Both the position numbers and the translations under genes were made by a program. This document shows, in pieces, positions 24,011-35,390 of a stretch of 64,000 nt of DNA (the first letter of the stretch is position 1; the number at the start of each line of letters is the position of its first letter). This DNA is from Cunninghamia lanceolata. Its lineage: Eukaryota > Streptophyta > Pinopsida > Cupressales > Cupressaceae. The stretch spans positions 7,830,501 to 7,894,500 of the forward strand of contig BSBN01000233.1 in the NCBI GenBank assembly GCA_027924645.1. Reading direction: 5' to 3'. The notes beneath the pieces are model-generated. The model had not been told where the DNA came from. It saw only the letters and a program-made list of their open reading frames with translations, and searched no databases.

Positions 24011-26107
24011 TGTTAGAACACAAGCAATTTCTTGAGAGGGGGGTGAATAAGTACGTCAATAAAACATAAAAATTCAACCCTCTAGTATTCAAATTAAATT
24101 AATTTTCAATGTAGTAATATCAACAATAAGAAAACATGCACACATTAACACCAGATTTACATGGAAAACCTAATGTGGGAAAAACCATGGTGAGAAAATG
24201 CTGGTAGGATCTATTGTCCTAATTCAACCTCACAAATTAAACCTTTGATTACAAAACTTAAGAGCACCAACTCTAAGGAATCACCAAATCCCTAATTTAA
24301 GAGCACCAACTCTAAAGAGACTACTATCCCCTGATTTGAGCACCAACTTAGTCCAAAGCAGGCACCAAGCTTACTAAATTTTTACACTTTCATGTATGTA
24401 TCCATTTGGTTGTTCATCAACCTCAATTGCACCTTTTAATTCAATGTCATCTCCTCTCACTTTGCTCACTAAGATTTGCTCTGCATCTTAGTTATACTCA
24501 TGCCTACATCAATTCATCTCTATAACATAGTAACATCAGTTTATATCTAGTTGCTTATATTTGCCATTTGCATGTGTGCATTGTACTTCTAATTTTTGCA
24601 TGATTAGAAAGCTTCACTGAAACTCGCCCATCTATTTTCTTGCACTCCAGTCGTGTGCATGTGAACACTTCACTCATTTACATGAAAAACACTCCAACTT
24701 TGCATGCTTAACCCTTCAATTATCTTCAGTACTATATCAATGCATTCACTTGGTATTCACGTTGATTTTGCATTCTAAAATTATGCCACTAATCTAGCTG
24801 TTTATTCTTCTCTTTTATCCCTAAATTTATCATTTCTCAATTTTTTTCTTTTAGCCCTTTATTCGCAATTTTCCAATTTTCTGAACTTTCTATTTTTATC
24901 TTCTTTATTCTCTTTATTGGCTACTTTTATCTTTTTCAAACCTTATCTAACTTTGTCTCTATCCCTCCTCTATCAGTGAAGATTATTTTTTCAGAACTTT
25001 GACAATTGTCAGTTTTATCAGCGATTTCCACTATATTTGCACTACCTCCTTTTCCTTATATCGACAAAAGTTTAGTTCTTCAAACTTTGCCTTATTTCCT
25101 TTCAATCACCTTTATCGCATTTATTAGAAAAGTTTACCAACCATGAACCTTGGCACTTGTTTGCTTGTTATTAGCAAACATCACTTTCTTCAAACTTTGC
25201 TTTATCAACTAAACAAGCTTTTTACTAGCCATCGTCTATATCACCTTTATTGGTGAAATCAACTTTTCATGAACTTTGTCTTTGTCTTCAACAATCTCTT
25301 TATCGCCTACTCAGTGAATCAAACAATATTTGAACTCCTAAATGAGTTCAAGAAATAACAAATTCCCTAAGCAAGTCATTCCCCTGACTAAGTCTCTTTC
25401 TTAAGCACTTTCTCTCTATCGATGAACTGGTCAAACCATGAACTTTTGACTTTGGGAGCCACTTGTCTCCCTATCAGCAAATTGGCAAAATGCCAAACTC
25501 GAGAACCAATTCTCAAAAAGAGAACTTTCTCAACTAATTCCTTTGAATGCCTTTCAACTCTTCTTTTCATTCTCCCTTTTATTGTTAGCAAATCGACAAA
25601 AAATTGTAACTTAAGAACTAGTTCTCAAAATGATAATTGTTCCAACAAAGAGAAAATTAATCAAAAAATACTTAAGTTTTTCTTTCACTGCTACCACATG
25701 TTGCCTGATCAGAAAATCGGTGAACTTTAGAACTCTTGAACTAGTTCTCAAAAAGAGAACTTTGCCAATAACATTACTTTTCCTTCTAAGTCCTTAGCTT
25801 TTATTCTATGTCTTTTTTTAAAGACTTTCTACTTTGTCCACTTTTGCCAACTAAGGCAAAACACATAGAGTTCTAACTTGGCCAATTTTGCCAACTAAAG
25901 GCAAGACATAAAGAGTTCTTAATTGGCCATTTTTGCCGACTAAGGCAAAATACAAAGCATTCTCATTTGGCCATTTTTGCTGACTAAGGAAAAATACAAA
26001 GATTTCTCAATTGACCATTTTTTGCCGACTAAGGCAAAATTTACAAAGTACTTGGTCATTTTTATCGACATACATCCAACTTTGACATCAATGAAAATAT
26101 ATCAACA
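24011..26107 (-). repeat. 3' LTR of copia A (2097 bp)
   Basis: The + reading starts TGTTAGAACACAAGCAA and ends ATATCAACA. It aligns with 44063-45303, both containing 'gaggggggtgaataagtac'-like text, 'aaaccatggtgagaaaa' and 'gagcaccaactcta'. The 3' part (25740-26060) contains several near-copies of 'ggccatttttgccgactaaggcaaaa' at roughly 60-bp spacing, a U3 tandem repeat absent from the truncated partner. On the minus strand the LTR starts TGTTGATATATTTTC. Confidence 0.92.
25850..26060 (-). repeat. U3 tandem repeats in copia A LTR
   Basis: Four or five units of about 60 bp share 'ggccatttttgccgactaa' and 'ggcaaaatacaaagagttct', beginning at 'ccacttttgccaactaaggc' near 25840. On the minus strand they lie in U3, a few tens of bases after the LTR start, where enhancer repeats are common in LTR elements. 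Regulatory function is inferred. Confidence 0.7.
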
Positions 26108-26121
26108 ATCTCCCCCTTTAT
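26108..26121 (-). promoter_or_regulatory. Polypurine tract of copia A
   Basis: On the minus strand TAAAGGGGGAGAT immediately precedes the LTR start TGTTGATA. This is the plus-strand primer site and fixes the LTR boundary. Confidence 0.88.
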
Positions 26122-26425
26122 CATTGATGTCAACACTTATGCATAATCTGATCTTTGTGCTACTCTCTTTCTTCTTCTATTTTCTCTAGTGTTGCTCTCC
26201 CTTACTCTTATTCTCCCCCTTTGTCATCTGTTGAAAAGGTTGGCAATCAACCTCCTTTCTAAAAACTAACTACAAATGTCTAAAATGCTTCTCCTCACCA
26301 TGTCACATGAACTTGTAACATCCAACCTACCAACTATCTACCCGGACCCCTGAGAGGTAGTCACTATCCAAAACAGGGATGAAAAATATGCCTTGATCTG
26401 TTCTCCTTGGACAATTGTCACAACT

Positions 26426-27979
26426 TTACTTATATTTGTGAGAGGAAGGAGCAATAACTCCTAGCTTCTTCTTGAGATATTCAAAAGTATCCTTTTGGAG
26501 TGGCTTGGTGAAGATGTCTGCAATATGTTCTATTGTGGGGACATACTCCATCTTCACCTCTTGATCTACAACTTTTTCTCTCAAGAAATGATATTTAATG
26601 GTAGTGTGCTTCGTTATTGAGTGCATCACAAGATTCTTTAAGATATTGATTACACTAGTATTATTGCAAAGAATGGAAATAGGATCAGAAAACTCTACCT
26701 TTATATCCTTGAGTGTCTACTTCATCCATAAAACTTGTGTACAACATGAAATAGTAGCAACATATTTTGCTTCAGTAGTAAACAATGTAACTGAATCCTA
26801 CTTTTTGTTGAGCCATGATACCAACCTATCACCAAGGAAGAAATCTCCACCACTGGTGGTTCTCCTATCATCTATACTTCTTGCCCAATCATCATCTGTA
26901 TATGCTATCAAGGTAAAATCATTATATCGAGGATACCATAATACATAATTCTCAGTACCTTTCAGATATCCAAAGATTCTCTTGACAACCTGAACATGTG
27001 ATTCCTTAGGAGCAAGTTGAAATCTAGCCACCATGCATATTGCTTGCATGATATCTGGTCTAGATGCAATTAGGTATAGCAAGCTACCTATCATTGATCT
27101 ATACAAAGTCTAATCTGAATGTAGTGATTCATTATTCTTTCTTAACTTGCATCCTGTCATCATGGATGTACTCACAAGCTTACAGTCTTCCATCTTGAAC
27201 TTCTCGAGCATCTCCTTTGCATACTTGGTTTGAGATATAAATATACCTTGGCTTAACTATGTTATTTGTAAACCGGCAAAGAAAGAAAGTTTTCCAAGCA
27301 TGGATATTTCAAATTCCTTCTACATCTGATAAGAAAATTCCTTTGTCATCTTGTCATTACTTCCACCAAAAATAATGTCATCAACATAAAGAACAACAAT
27401 CAACAAGTGCTCACCTTTTGATTTGAAGTACAAGTTGTTGTCTACACACCCTTTTCTAAAACCTTGCTTCTTAAGGTAATTATCCAACTTAGAATACCAA
27501 GCCTTAGGGGCCTGTTTCAAACCATACAAGGGTTTTTTTAGTTTGCAAACATAGTCTTCTTTCTCTAACAGATAAAATCCTTGAGGTTGCTCAATATAGA
27601 CTTCTTCATTAAGGTTTTCATTTTGGAAAGTATATTTAACATCCATTTGGTAAACCTTGAAATTCTTATAAATTGAAAATGCCAGAAACATTCGAATGGC
27701 TTCCAATCTTTCTAGTGCAAATGTTTCTTCAAAGTCTATGCCTTCTACCTGAGCGTATCCTTTACAAATAAAATGTTTTTTATTCATAACAACTTCTCCA
27801 TCCTCATTCAGTTTGTTTTTAAAAACCCATTTGGTGCCTATTACATTCTTTTCTGAAGGTCGTGGAACCAATTCCCATGTCTGATTTTTCTCAATCTGAT
27901 TGAGTTCCTCTTCCATTGCATTGATCCAACCTTCATCTACACTAGCATCATTAAATGTTCTAGTTTCAATTTTAGATAG
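26426..27979 (-). pseudogene. Copia A reverse transcriptase and RNase H
   Basis: Minus-strand frame just left of the DNA transposon. It opens with SKIETRTFNDASVDEGW and WELVPRPSEKNVIGTKW, then KVYQMDVKYTFQNENLNEE, KPLYGLKQAPKAWYSKL and the intact catalytic loop LYVDDIIFGGSNDKM (about 27360-27410). A stop breaks the frame near 27320. The RT/RNase H connection follows as MIGSLLYLIASRPDIMQAI and DDDWARSIDDRRTTSGG (26798-27106). The tail has HTTIKYHFLREKVVDQ, HIADIFTKPLQKD and KKLGVIAP (26426-26629). The first residues of the apparent 255-codon ORF (27980-28087) are transposon-derived, not copia. It is less decayed than copia C. Confidence 0.92.
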
Positions 27980-28030
27980 GGGTAAGTGGAAGAAGATGAG
28001 TTCACTTTTTGGCCAAAAAGTGGAAGTGCT
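27980..28030 (+). repeat. Left terminal inverted repeat of the DNA transposon
   Basis: GGGTAAGTG... GATGAGTTCACTTTTTGG followed by an inner hairpin (cactttttggccaaaaagtg). The same GATGAGTCCACTT core ends the 1.1-kb relative at 49968-51074. Confidence 0.8.
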
Positions 28031-28740
28031 TTTCCTATTTTTCAAATTTTGTCGTACTTGGAGTGACAATTTGAAGCACTTACACATAACATATTAAGAT
28101 GATGTAAAAATAAGAAATGTCGAATTTTGTTTCTAGTTTTGAAATATGTATTTTTTTCAAATACCCAGATTATGTAAGTTGGGTTTTTATTGGATGTACA
28201 AAAAGTGATTTTTTAAAAGTCCCCTATTTTTTGCAAAAGCATGCATGTGTATGACCAACATAATTTGACCTAAATTAATGTATTTTTCTAATTCCTTTTG
28301 TAGAAAGATTCCTAGGATGTCGATTTTCGGTCAGGATATTTTTTTGTAAATTTTTTATAAATATTTTGTTTATTTTAATTTTTTTAATGAGCCTAATTAG
28401 TATTTTTTAAAACCCCTCGCGTACATCCAACATAACTTGAGATAAAATAATCAATTCAGTAAAAAAACAAAAATTCATCATGTAGAGAATGATGTCTAGT
28501 TTGGTCAGACATAATTTTATTTTCAAGAAACTTTCAAAATCAAAAGTTATTAAAAAAATAGTAACCTGTGTTATTTCAAGTTTATGAGTTAGTTTGTTTA
28601 GAAAATAATTAATAAATAGAAAATTATATTCAATGGTAAAAAAAATTACATATTTGAAAAAACTAGACATTCAGATCTATAATGGGTTTTAATTTTGTTA
28701 AAATATTCTGTAAAAAAAAAGTTGTCAGCCACAGTGGTGA
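28031..28740 (+). repeat. Left subterminal region shared with the 1.1-kb relative
   Basis: It aligns in order with about 50020-50720: 'aatttgaagcactta', 'tagttttgaaatatgta' versus 'tagtttccaaatatgta', 'tttgacctaaat', and 'aatgggttttaatttt'. An internal motif (gtgtAtgaccaacataatttgacctaaa and a diverged copy about 180 bp on) occurs twice in each element. No coding potential is apparent. Confidence 0.75.
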
Positions 28741-28869
28741 AACTAGTTTTTTCTCTAATTGTTTTCATGGCTTCGTAGTTGCAGGTTGGTTGCAGGTTTA
28801 AGGCTTAGGCTTAGGTTTCCAAGCCTTTACCAATCCTAAAACCAAGGCAAATTGGTAGGTGTCACATTT

Positions 28870-29105
28870 CAAAAAATAAGAAATGGGTACCCGTTCACAA
28901 ACGGGTACCCGCTCATAATGGGTGCCCGTTTGCAAATGGGTACCTGCTCATAACAGGTTTCCATTCGTAAATGGGTACCCGCTCATAATAGGTGCCCATT
29001 ACAAATGGGTACCCATTTTATTTTCCTTTTCACAAAATGGGTCCCTATTTCTTCTTTTTTAGAATGAGTACCCGTTTTAAAATGGGCACTCATTTCTATT
29101 TTAGC
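28870..29105 (+). repeat. Left GGGTACCC palindrome array
   Basis: About ten units of 18-24 bp built on 'aaatgggtacccgttcac' and 'cgggtacccgctcataat'. Each core is a GGGTACCC palindrome or a one-base variant (GGGTGCCC, GGGTACCT, GAGTACCC). A similar cluster lies just inside the right end at 40380-40475. Such repeated palindromes inside both termini are typical transposase-binding sites; binding itself is inferred. Confidence 0.85.
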
Positions 29106-29159
29106 CGTTATTTTTTTTTTTCATAAATTCATAGTATGACCTAAAACCTACAACATTCT

Positions 29160-29540
29160 GTTTTACCAGTATGGAAGACAATGACATATTCTGTGATTTT
29201 TTTATGTGCAAAGTGTTGATTCGAGCTCTGAACAGGGCATATCTTATGCAATTTTTATAGGGATTCAATCATAAGGAGAATTTTCAGATGGAATGAAGTA
29301 GAATTTTTTTTTACAGGCATTCAACTTCTTGGAGAGACATTCATTTTTACCAATACACCGACAGTGACAAATTCTGTGACTTTTTTATATGCAAAGTGTT
29401 AATTCAATCTTTTAAGAAGACATATTTTATGCATTTTTTTCATGGATTCAATCATTAAGAGAATTTTTAGATGTGATGAAGTAGGAAATCCATTTTTTTG
29501 AAGGATTCATTTTCTTGGAGAGATCAAACAAATATCAAGA
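29160..29540 (+). repeat. Tandem duplication upstream of the transposase gene, 183-bp period
   Basis: The two copies share 'attctgtga(t/c)tttttta', 'gcaaagtgtt(g/a)attc', 'gattcaatcat' and 'cttggagaga'. They lie immediately upstream of the first transposase ATG (29623), where a promoter would be expected. Confidence 0.75.
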
Positions 29541-29622
29541 AACTATCATATTGAACAAAGGATCTATTTCTACTTGTATTTCATACAAATTTTAAGAAGA
29601 GATCCAACACATTTTGATAATC

Positions 29623-32600
29623 ATGGGATCAAATAAACATCAACAAAAAAGGAAGAGGAAGGATATGATAGTTGAAGAAATTGAAGTACATCGAGAGAAA
29701 GAGGCAAAATGACAAAGAGATAGGAGAGAGAGGATTAAAAAAATGAAGAATGATGTAGCATCCAGTTCGATGACTATTGAAGAGGAAACTAATTTGAATG
29801 AAATGAATGTAGAGTATGCAAATGCAGAAGAGGTCAAGAACATGGAAAATGCAAATATAAGAACGAATCCAGTTATGTCTTCGAATGATCCATTCTATGA
29901 TAATGAGATTAAAGATTTAAAGCAAGCTGGATATAATGTTGATGACTTAAATGCTTCAACTAGAAACAAGAGAATAAAAAATTAAAATGAAAACCCTTGT
30001 ATGCATGAAAATGAAAACACTTGTATGCATGAAAATGATTTTTTTTTTTTAAATTGAAAGTAATATTTTGAAGGATCTTCCTGGTAAGATATCCTAGAGA
30101 TAAATTAGAACACATGCAAATACATTGTACAAATAATTTTTTTATAGAAAAACTCTTAGATTTTAATGTCAACTTGTATTACAATTGATGAGAATGACAA
30201 AAATGAGAAAAGTAAAGAAAAAATTAGGCATTTTTGTAAAATCCAAAAAGGTGGATGAATCAATGGAACAAGTTATATCTAGTGTTGCTAATGCTATTGG
30301 TTCTATAGGAAAAAATAGTCGATCTAAGGATAAGAATGCAGCACGTAGAGCAATAACAACTGCTTTAGTTAATAAATCAGTTGTGAGCAAAATAATGATA
30401 TGTAAAATAAGTGGATATTTAAATGTGCATGCTATAACTTTTAGAAGAGCAGCAAAGAGAAGACTAAGTATTGAAGAGGATCCAGTCAACCAATGTTGGA
30501 CTTTTAGTGGTAGACTCCCAAAGTCTGACATGAAATTAGGTCTTTGATTGAAAAATATTGGCATGATAATTCAAGGGTTTCATCAAATGCTTGAGATGTT
30601 TTGAAATTAAGGGTGGGGTCAAAAAATCGTGATCCTCATCTAAAACATCTTTTAGACATGACTCAAATAGAATTATATAGAAAATTTCTAGACGATTCAG
30701 TTATAGAAAATTTTAGTATAAGTCAAAGATCATTTGAGAAATGCAAACCTTGGTATCTCAAGATTAATAAGCAATGAATCTCTTGTTGTAAAACTCATGT
30801 GCAATTTCATTATTTTTATGATATTTTTTGAAATACACATTGTACTTTGCATACTGACCAAATTATGCAGGAATGTGGTATTAATATGCCACCTACAACA
30901 GTTAAGGATTTTATAACAAGTATACTTTGTGAAAGAACTGAGGGGAAATTCTATTTTTCAAAACCATGTGTTTTTGGACAATGCAATAGATGTGGTAACC
31001 TTTCATTGTTAGGAGAATGGATGCATGAGAGTAGTTCATATAATTTTGGACAATAGTTAGTGGAGGTGAAGAGGTTCACCAATGTTCAATATTCATTAAA
31101 GGATTGAAAAATTGGAAAGTCTTGTGATTTAGTCATAGAACAAAGTAGTGTACATGCATTCATCACAGAGTTTAAGAATAAGATTGTGTATAAATATGTC
31201 AAACATTTTCAATATGCTCAGTGGCTTGATGAACAATTCCACAGATGTAAGAACACATTTCCTATTGGAACTATACTTTTAGTGGTTGACTTTGCATAAA
31301 ACTATACACTTGCTTCACAAGAGGAGATTCAATCACAAACTCAGTACAAGTGGCCATATTTATTCATATTGTATACAGACATGTAGTTGATAGTATAGAA
31401 GATGATAGGAAAATTTTGAGAGAGTACCATTTCTATCTAAGTGATAACTGATTACATTCATTAGAGTTTGAGCAGTGTTGTTTCAAAGTATTTTACAACA
31501 ACTTAAAAGAAAGACAAATCCAGATGACAGAACATTTCATATGGTCAGACAATTGTACAAGACAATTCAAAAATTCTTGAATGTTTTCATGGTTAAGTAG
31601 GGTCCATAAAGAAAACAATATCCAACATATTTGAAGTTTCTTTGAATATGGACATGGTAAAGGAGAACATGATGGAGCTGGAGCATGTGTGAAAAGGGCT
31701 CTTGCTAGGGAGCAACTCAAATTTCATGATGCAGCAAAGTTTCAAGATGCACGTGCAATTATGGATTGGCATAATGCAAAATTGACTACAGGATCAAGTG
31801 AGAAGTCTAAAGTTCACGGGTTTTTTTGGTTGGTTGAAGAAAAAAATATTCATCCCTAATTTGATTGTGATACAATTAGTGGATCAGCAAAATGGCATTC
31901 ATTTAAGAGTTCAAATGCAAGAACATGGACTCTATGGACTAGGGAGCTCGCATGTTTTTGTCAGTTTTGTATCATAGGTGAGTGGGAAGCATCTGAAAAT
32001 ACAGATTGGCTTGAAGAATGGCAACAAATGTCTTTAACACCTCTACAAACACATGATCAAAATGAGATAACATTTGAGGAGAATAATCATTTGCAAGCAT
32101 CAGATGACTATGACTGCATTTTAGACCTCGTACAAGAAGGTACAAATTCATTCAATATTTCTTTTTGATACATTTTTTGGAAATATATATTTAGTTGTAC
32201 ATATGTATGTATGTATATTTTTGTGATTTACTGAATTTGAAATGTTTATGCAGGACATGTGTATGTTGTTGTTGCACCCGAGGGTAATGAAGAGGAAATA
32301 GAGTATTGGTTGGCTTGGTGTGTTGAGGCAAAACATAAGTTATTACAACCTAGAGTAGATGATGATAACTTTGAGTGTCCAACAGGTTCTGTGGTTGTTA
32401 CTGGCACTTGGCTAGGTAAATATTTGATAAGGAGGAATTGTATACCTGCATTTGAAGATTATGAAAGACATAAGAAAATTTTGCACTACTCTCATCTGAT
32501 TATGGCAACAAATATACAATTAGTGAGATATAGAGGGAAACCTGTCACAAAAGAATTATGGACACTTTCTATGGAAGAGCATGAGGCAATCATAGATGCA

Positions 32601-32639
32601 ATACAAAAAAGAGAGGATGCAGATGGTACAATCGAGTAA
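29623..32639 (+). pseudogene. DDD-type transposase of the 12.6-kb transposon, decayed
   Basis: A large multi-exon gene. The N-terminus begins at ATG 29623 with a basic cluster (HQQKRKRKD), and a TGA follows about 29 codons on. A second basic block (MRKVKKKLGIFVKSKK) starts near 30190. A Cys/His region reads CCKTHVQFHYFYD, then CVFGQCNRCG (about 30785-31000). Three acidic signatures follow: VVDFA-NYT (Asp codon 31288-31290), WSDNCTRQFK (31548-31550), and GHGKGEHDGAGACVKRAL (Asp codon 31671-31673). After a C-terminal acidic stretch a GT-AG intron (32141-32253) leads to a conserved-looking last exon (HVYVVVAPEGNEEE to EEHEAIIDAIQKRED). At least ten stops or shifts. The D/D/D spacing and GKG-D-G box recall eukaryotic Sola-type transposases. 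Confidence 0.68.
32141..32253 (+). other. Predicted GT-AG intron in the transposase gene
   Basis: The donor 'gaag|gtacaaat' and acceptor 'tttatgcag|gacatg' flank an AT-rich 113-bp stretch with stops. Removing it joins LVQE to HVYVVV in frame. Eukaryotic intron signals support a nuclear plant genome. Confidence 0.65.
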
Positions 32640-32739
32640 ATGTTTTAAATGATTAACAGGTATGTAGAAATTTTTAAACTTTTAATCTTTGTCTAGGATG
32701 TGAGTTTAGGATTTAATAAGATTGATAACTTAACTAATT

Positions 32740-33295
32740 GATTGTATCTCCCCTTAAGCCATCCTCTTAAGTCCCCTTTAGACATACCTTAGTTATGCTC
32801 CATAAGTTAGGTAAGTCATATCCCTAATTGATTACATATCCCCTTAAGACATTCTCTTAACTCCCCTTAAGCCATCCCCTAACTAAATGATATAAGTTAG
32901 TGCATGTACTGTTACCAAAAATACTATAGTTGATTGGACCATCTCCCTTTAAGACATTCTCTTAACTCCTGTTAAGCCATCCCCTAGCTAAATGATATAA
33001 GTTAGTGCATGTACCCTTACCAAAAATACTATAGTTGATTGGACCATCTCCCCTTAAGACATTCTCTTAACTCCCATTAAGCCATCCCCTAGCTAAATGA
33101 TATAAGTTAGTGCATGTACCCTTACCAAAAATACTATAGTTTATTGGACTATCTCCCCTTAAGACATCCTCTTAACTCCCCTTAAGCCGTCCCCTAGCTA
33201 AATGATATAAGTTAGTGCATGTACCCTTACCATTTAAATACTATAGTTGATTCCATCCCCCCTTAATCCATCCTCTTAACTACCCTTAAGTGTTC
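32740..33295. repeat. Minisatellite, about 105-bp period, 4-5 copies
   Basis: Units start near 32841, 32945, 33051 and 33156 with 'cccttaagacattctcttaa', each followed by 'gccatcccctagctaaatga' and 'ataagttagtgcatgtaccc'. A diverged copy precedes them and a partial copy ends near 33295. CTTAAG palindromes recur within each unit. It lies directly 3' of the transposase gene. Confidence 0.93.
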
Positions 33296-33699
33296 ATATT
33301 AATATTTCTAATTTATTTAAAGATCATTACACATTCTAACTTTTTTATAATACATTACATGGTGTAGGAGATGTTTTTTGCAGTCATAATAGAGGCTAGA
33401 AACATTTAACCTGTGTTAAATTTCACTTACACTTTATTTTAGGTATTCACTAGATCTATACTATTAATTATTTTAATTTATGTTTCAATAGTTCTTTCCT
33501 TTAATTATAATTTAAATGGAACTTCTGAACAAATTCTATCTTTAAATAAAATGATCTCTAGAGACCTTCTAATTTTTTATATATGTTTCATCATGGCCTG
33601 ACCTCTATATTTGTTTTTGCAATTTTTCACATGTAGTGTTGAAAGGATTCAAATCTATTGTTTCTTGTTGCATAGGTATGATCTCTACACATGTTTCAT

Positions 33700-34060
33700 A
33701 TCTATAGTCTTCAACTTCTCTAGGTGTCAAGTATAAAATCTTAGATGATCTAGACTTAGAGAATAACATTGTATAAAATCTAGGTGTCTTGGGTTCTAAC
33801 TATATAATACCTATGTCTCTACCTATGTCTTAGGGATTCTATACGTCAACTAGGTAGATAGAAACTAGAATAAGGTTATAATTTAATCAATATAGCTTAG
33901 GTAGTTACTAGATATGTCAACTAGGTCTACCATGTAATAGGTGTCTAGAGCCTATGTCTTAGGTAGAAAGTTATAATTTCTAGGTGTCTATACAATATGT
34001 GTCTTAGGTGTCCTACATAGAACTAGAATACATGTGTCTTAGGTCTTAGGTGAGGCCACA
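33700..34060. repeat. Low-complexity 'taggtgtctta' repeats
   Basis: Irregular reiteration of 'taggtgtc', 'ctatgtctta' and 'aggtagatag' motifs with no fixed period. No coding or structural role is evident. Confidence 0.6.
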
Positions 34061-34269
34061 TGAGCTTCCACCTTCACGTGGTTGACCTTGTCAGTATAGA
34101 ATATTTATATTTCTTGAAGCTAAGGGGAGCTCTTTTTATTGTACATAGAAGTTATGAAAAACTAACTAATGCAAATTGATTAAAAGTTATTATTTAGTGT
34201 AGATTGATGAAATTACATTCAAAAAGCTAATTTTTTACTTTGTTACTTTCTTTGACATGAATAAGCTAG

Positions 34270-35390
34270 TTAAAAGTACACGATTAGAGAATTCCCTAGT
34301 GTCAAATAGGACCCAAATGAGTTAGTGGCCCATTTCATAACTAGATGGAGATTAGTGCTTTACTCTTCAACTAGTGTGCCACACATGGACCACATGGATC
34401 TTTGTGATGTTTTCTTGCATGCCCTAAATAGGGAGACACAAGAGGAAGTTCAAAATCTCCAATATAAATCCTACAAGAAATCTTTTGAGTGCATTTTGAG
34501 AATTGATGGATGTATAATCATCAAAAGAAAAACATTTATTCATGGACACATGTAATCATCTCTAAGACACCTCGAACCATAATTTCCTATAGCCCTTCAC
34601 CACTCAAATCTCCAATTTGTGGATCTACCAAAATTGATTCCCACCATGTAAGGACAAGAATACTTTGAATCATCTCATTCATCCCAATCCCTCCACATCT
34701 AGATCAATAGTTGTCTCTCACCTAGCAGGATCTAACACCCCTCAAATGGTGATAAAGGTGGAGACCAAAATGTTCTGATTAGTTGAATTAGTTCAAAATG
34801 ATGAAAACCAAGAACCTTGGGCATCTACAAAAGTGGAGTATCACATGTACGCAGTCTCCATGGTTGACCCCACTCCTAATTCTATTGGTCCTTGCAACTT
34901 GGTGGATGACCTCAAAAAGATGTTCACAGAAAACTTGTTCATTGACAGAAAATCCTCATCATACCATGTATCCCTTCTAGAGGCCATCAAATTGAAATAT
35001 GTAAACCATATAACACCACCCCCAAAAAGATCTTATCAACCAAGTTGACCTAATTTGAGCCCACCCAACACTGATTTACACAATCTAGATTTCTTTTGAA
35101 ACCTCAAGAAAATCCCTACAAATGTTGAGTAGCTAGAAGAGGAGACCCCTCAACCTATATTTACAAGTTTGGAATGGATGATGGGGCCATGGTCAACATC
35201 ATTCCCTTATCCCTCTTGGAGAGTGGGATATTGCCACACCAATATCATTGCATGTAGAGAGACCTTATGTGGCTCTGACAACTTAAAGGTAACCACTATT
35301 GGTAAAATTAGGATTTTGATTTCCACTTTGATGGAGCTAGATGTAGGACAAGAGCTAGAGTTGGGGTAGTTCTAACTTGAGAAAATGGCA
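34270..35390 (+). pseudogene. Ty3/gypsy gag-protease remnant inside the DNA transposon
   Basis: A + strand fragment. The gag-like part reads MAHFITRWRLVLYSS, then DLCDVFLHALNRETQEEVQNL (34325-34450). Further on, with stops and shifts, comes MYAVSMVDPTPNSIG and a protease segment containing the Asp motif DDGAMVNIIPLSLLE (about 35178-35222), followed by YCHTNIIACRETL, GSDNLKVTTIGKIRI and LMELDVGQ. The D-[ST]-G-A-x-V-N-I-I pattern is typical of plant gypsy aspartic proteases; here the S/T is replaced by D, so it is inactive. No RT or LTRs were seen around it. It is either a very old nested element or captured sequence. Confidence 0.62.

Noticed and set aside
27980..28087. First residues of the apparent 255-codon copia RT ORF as genuine copia sequence
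   Set aside because: They lie inside the DNA transposon terminus; the frame happens to stay open across the junction.
30169..30564. 131-residue minus-strand ORF
   Set aside because: It is the shadow of the transposase frame on the + strand, which carries the coherent basic and Cys/His features.
32740..33295. CRISPR-like array
   Set aside because: Plant nuclear context and whole-unit tandem repetition without unique spacers; it is a minisatellite.
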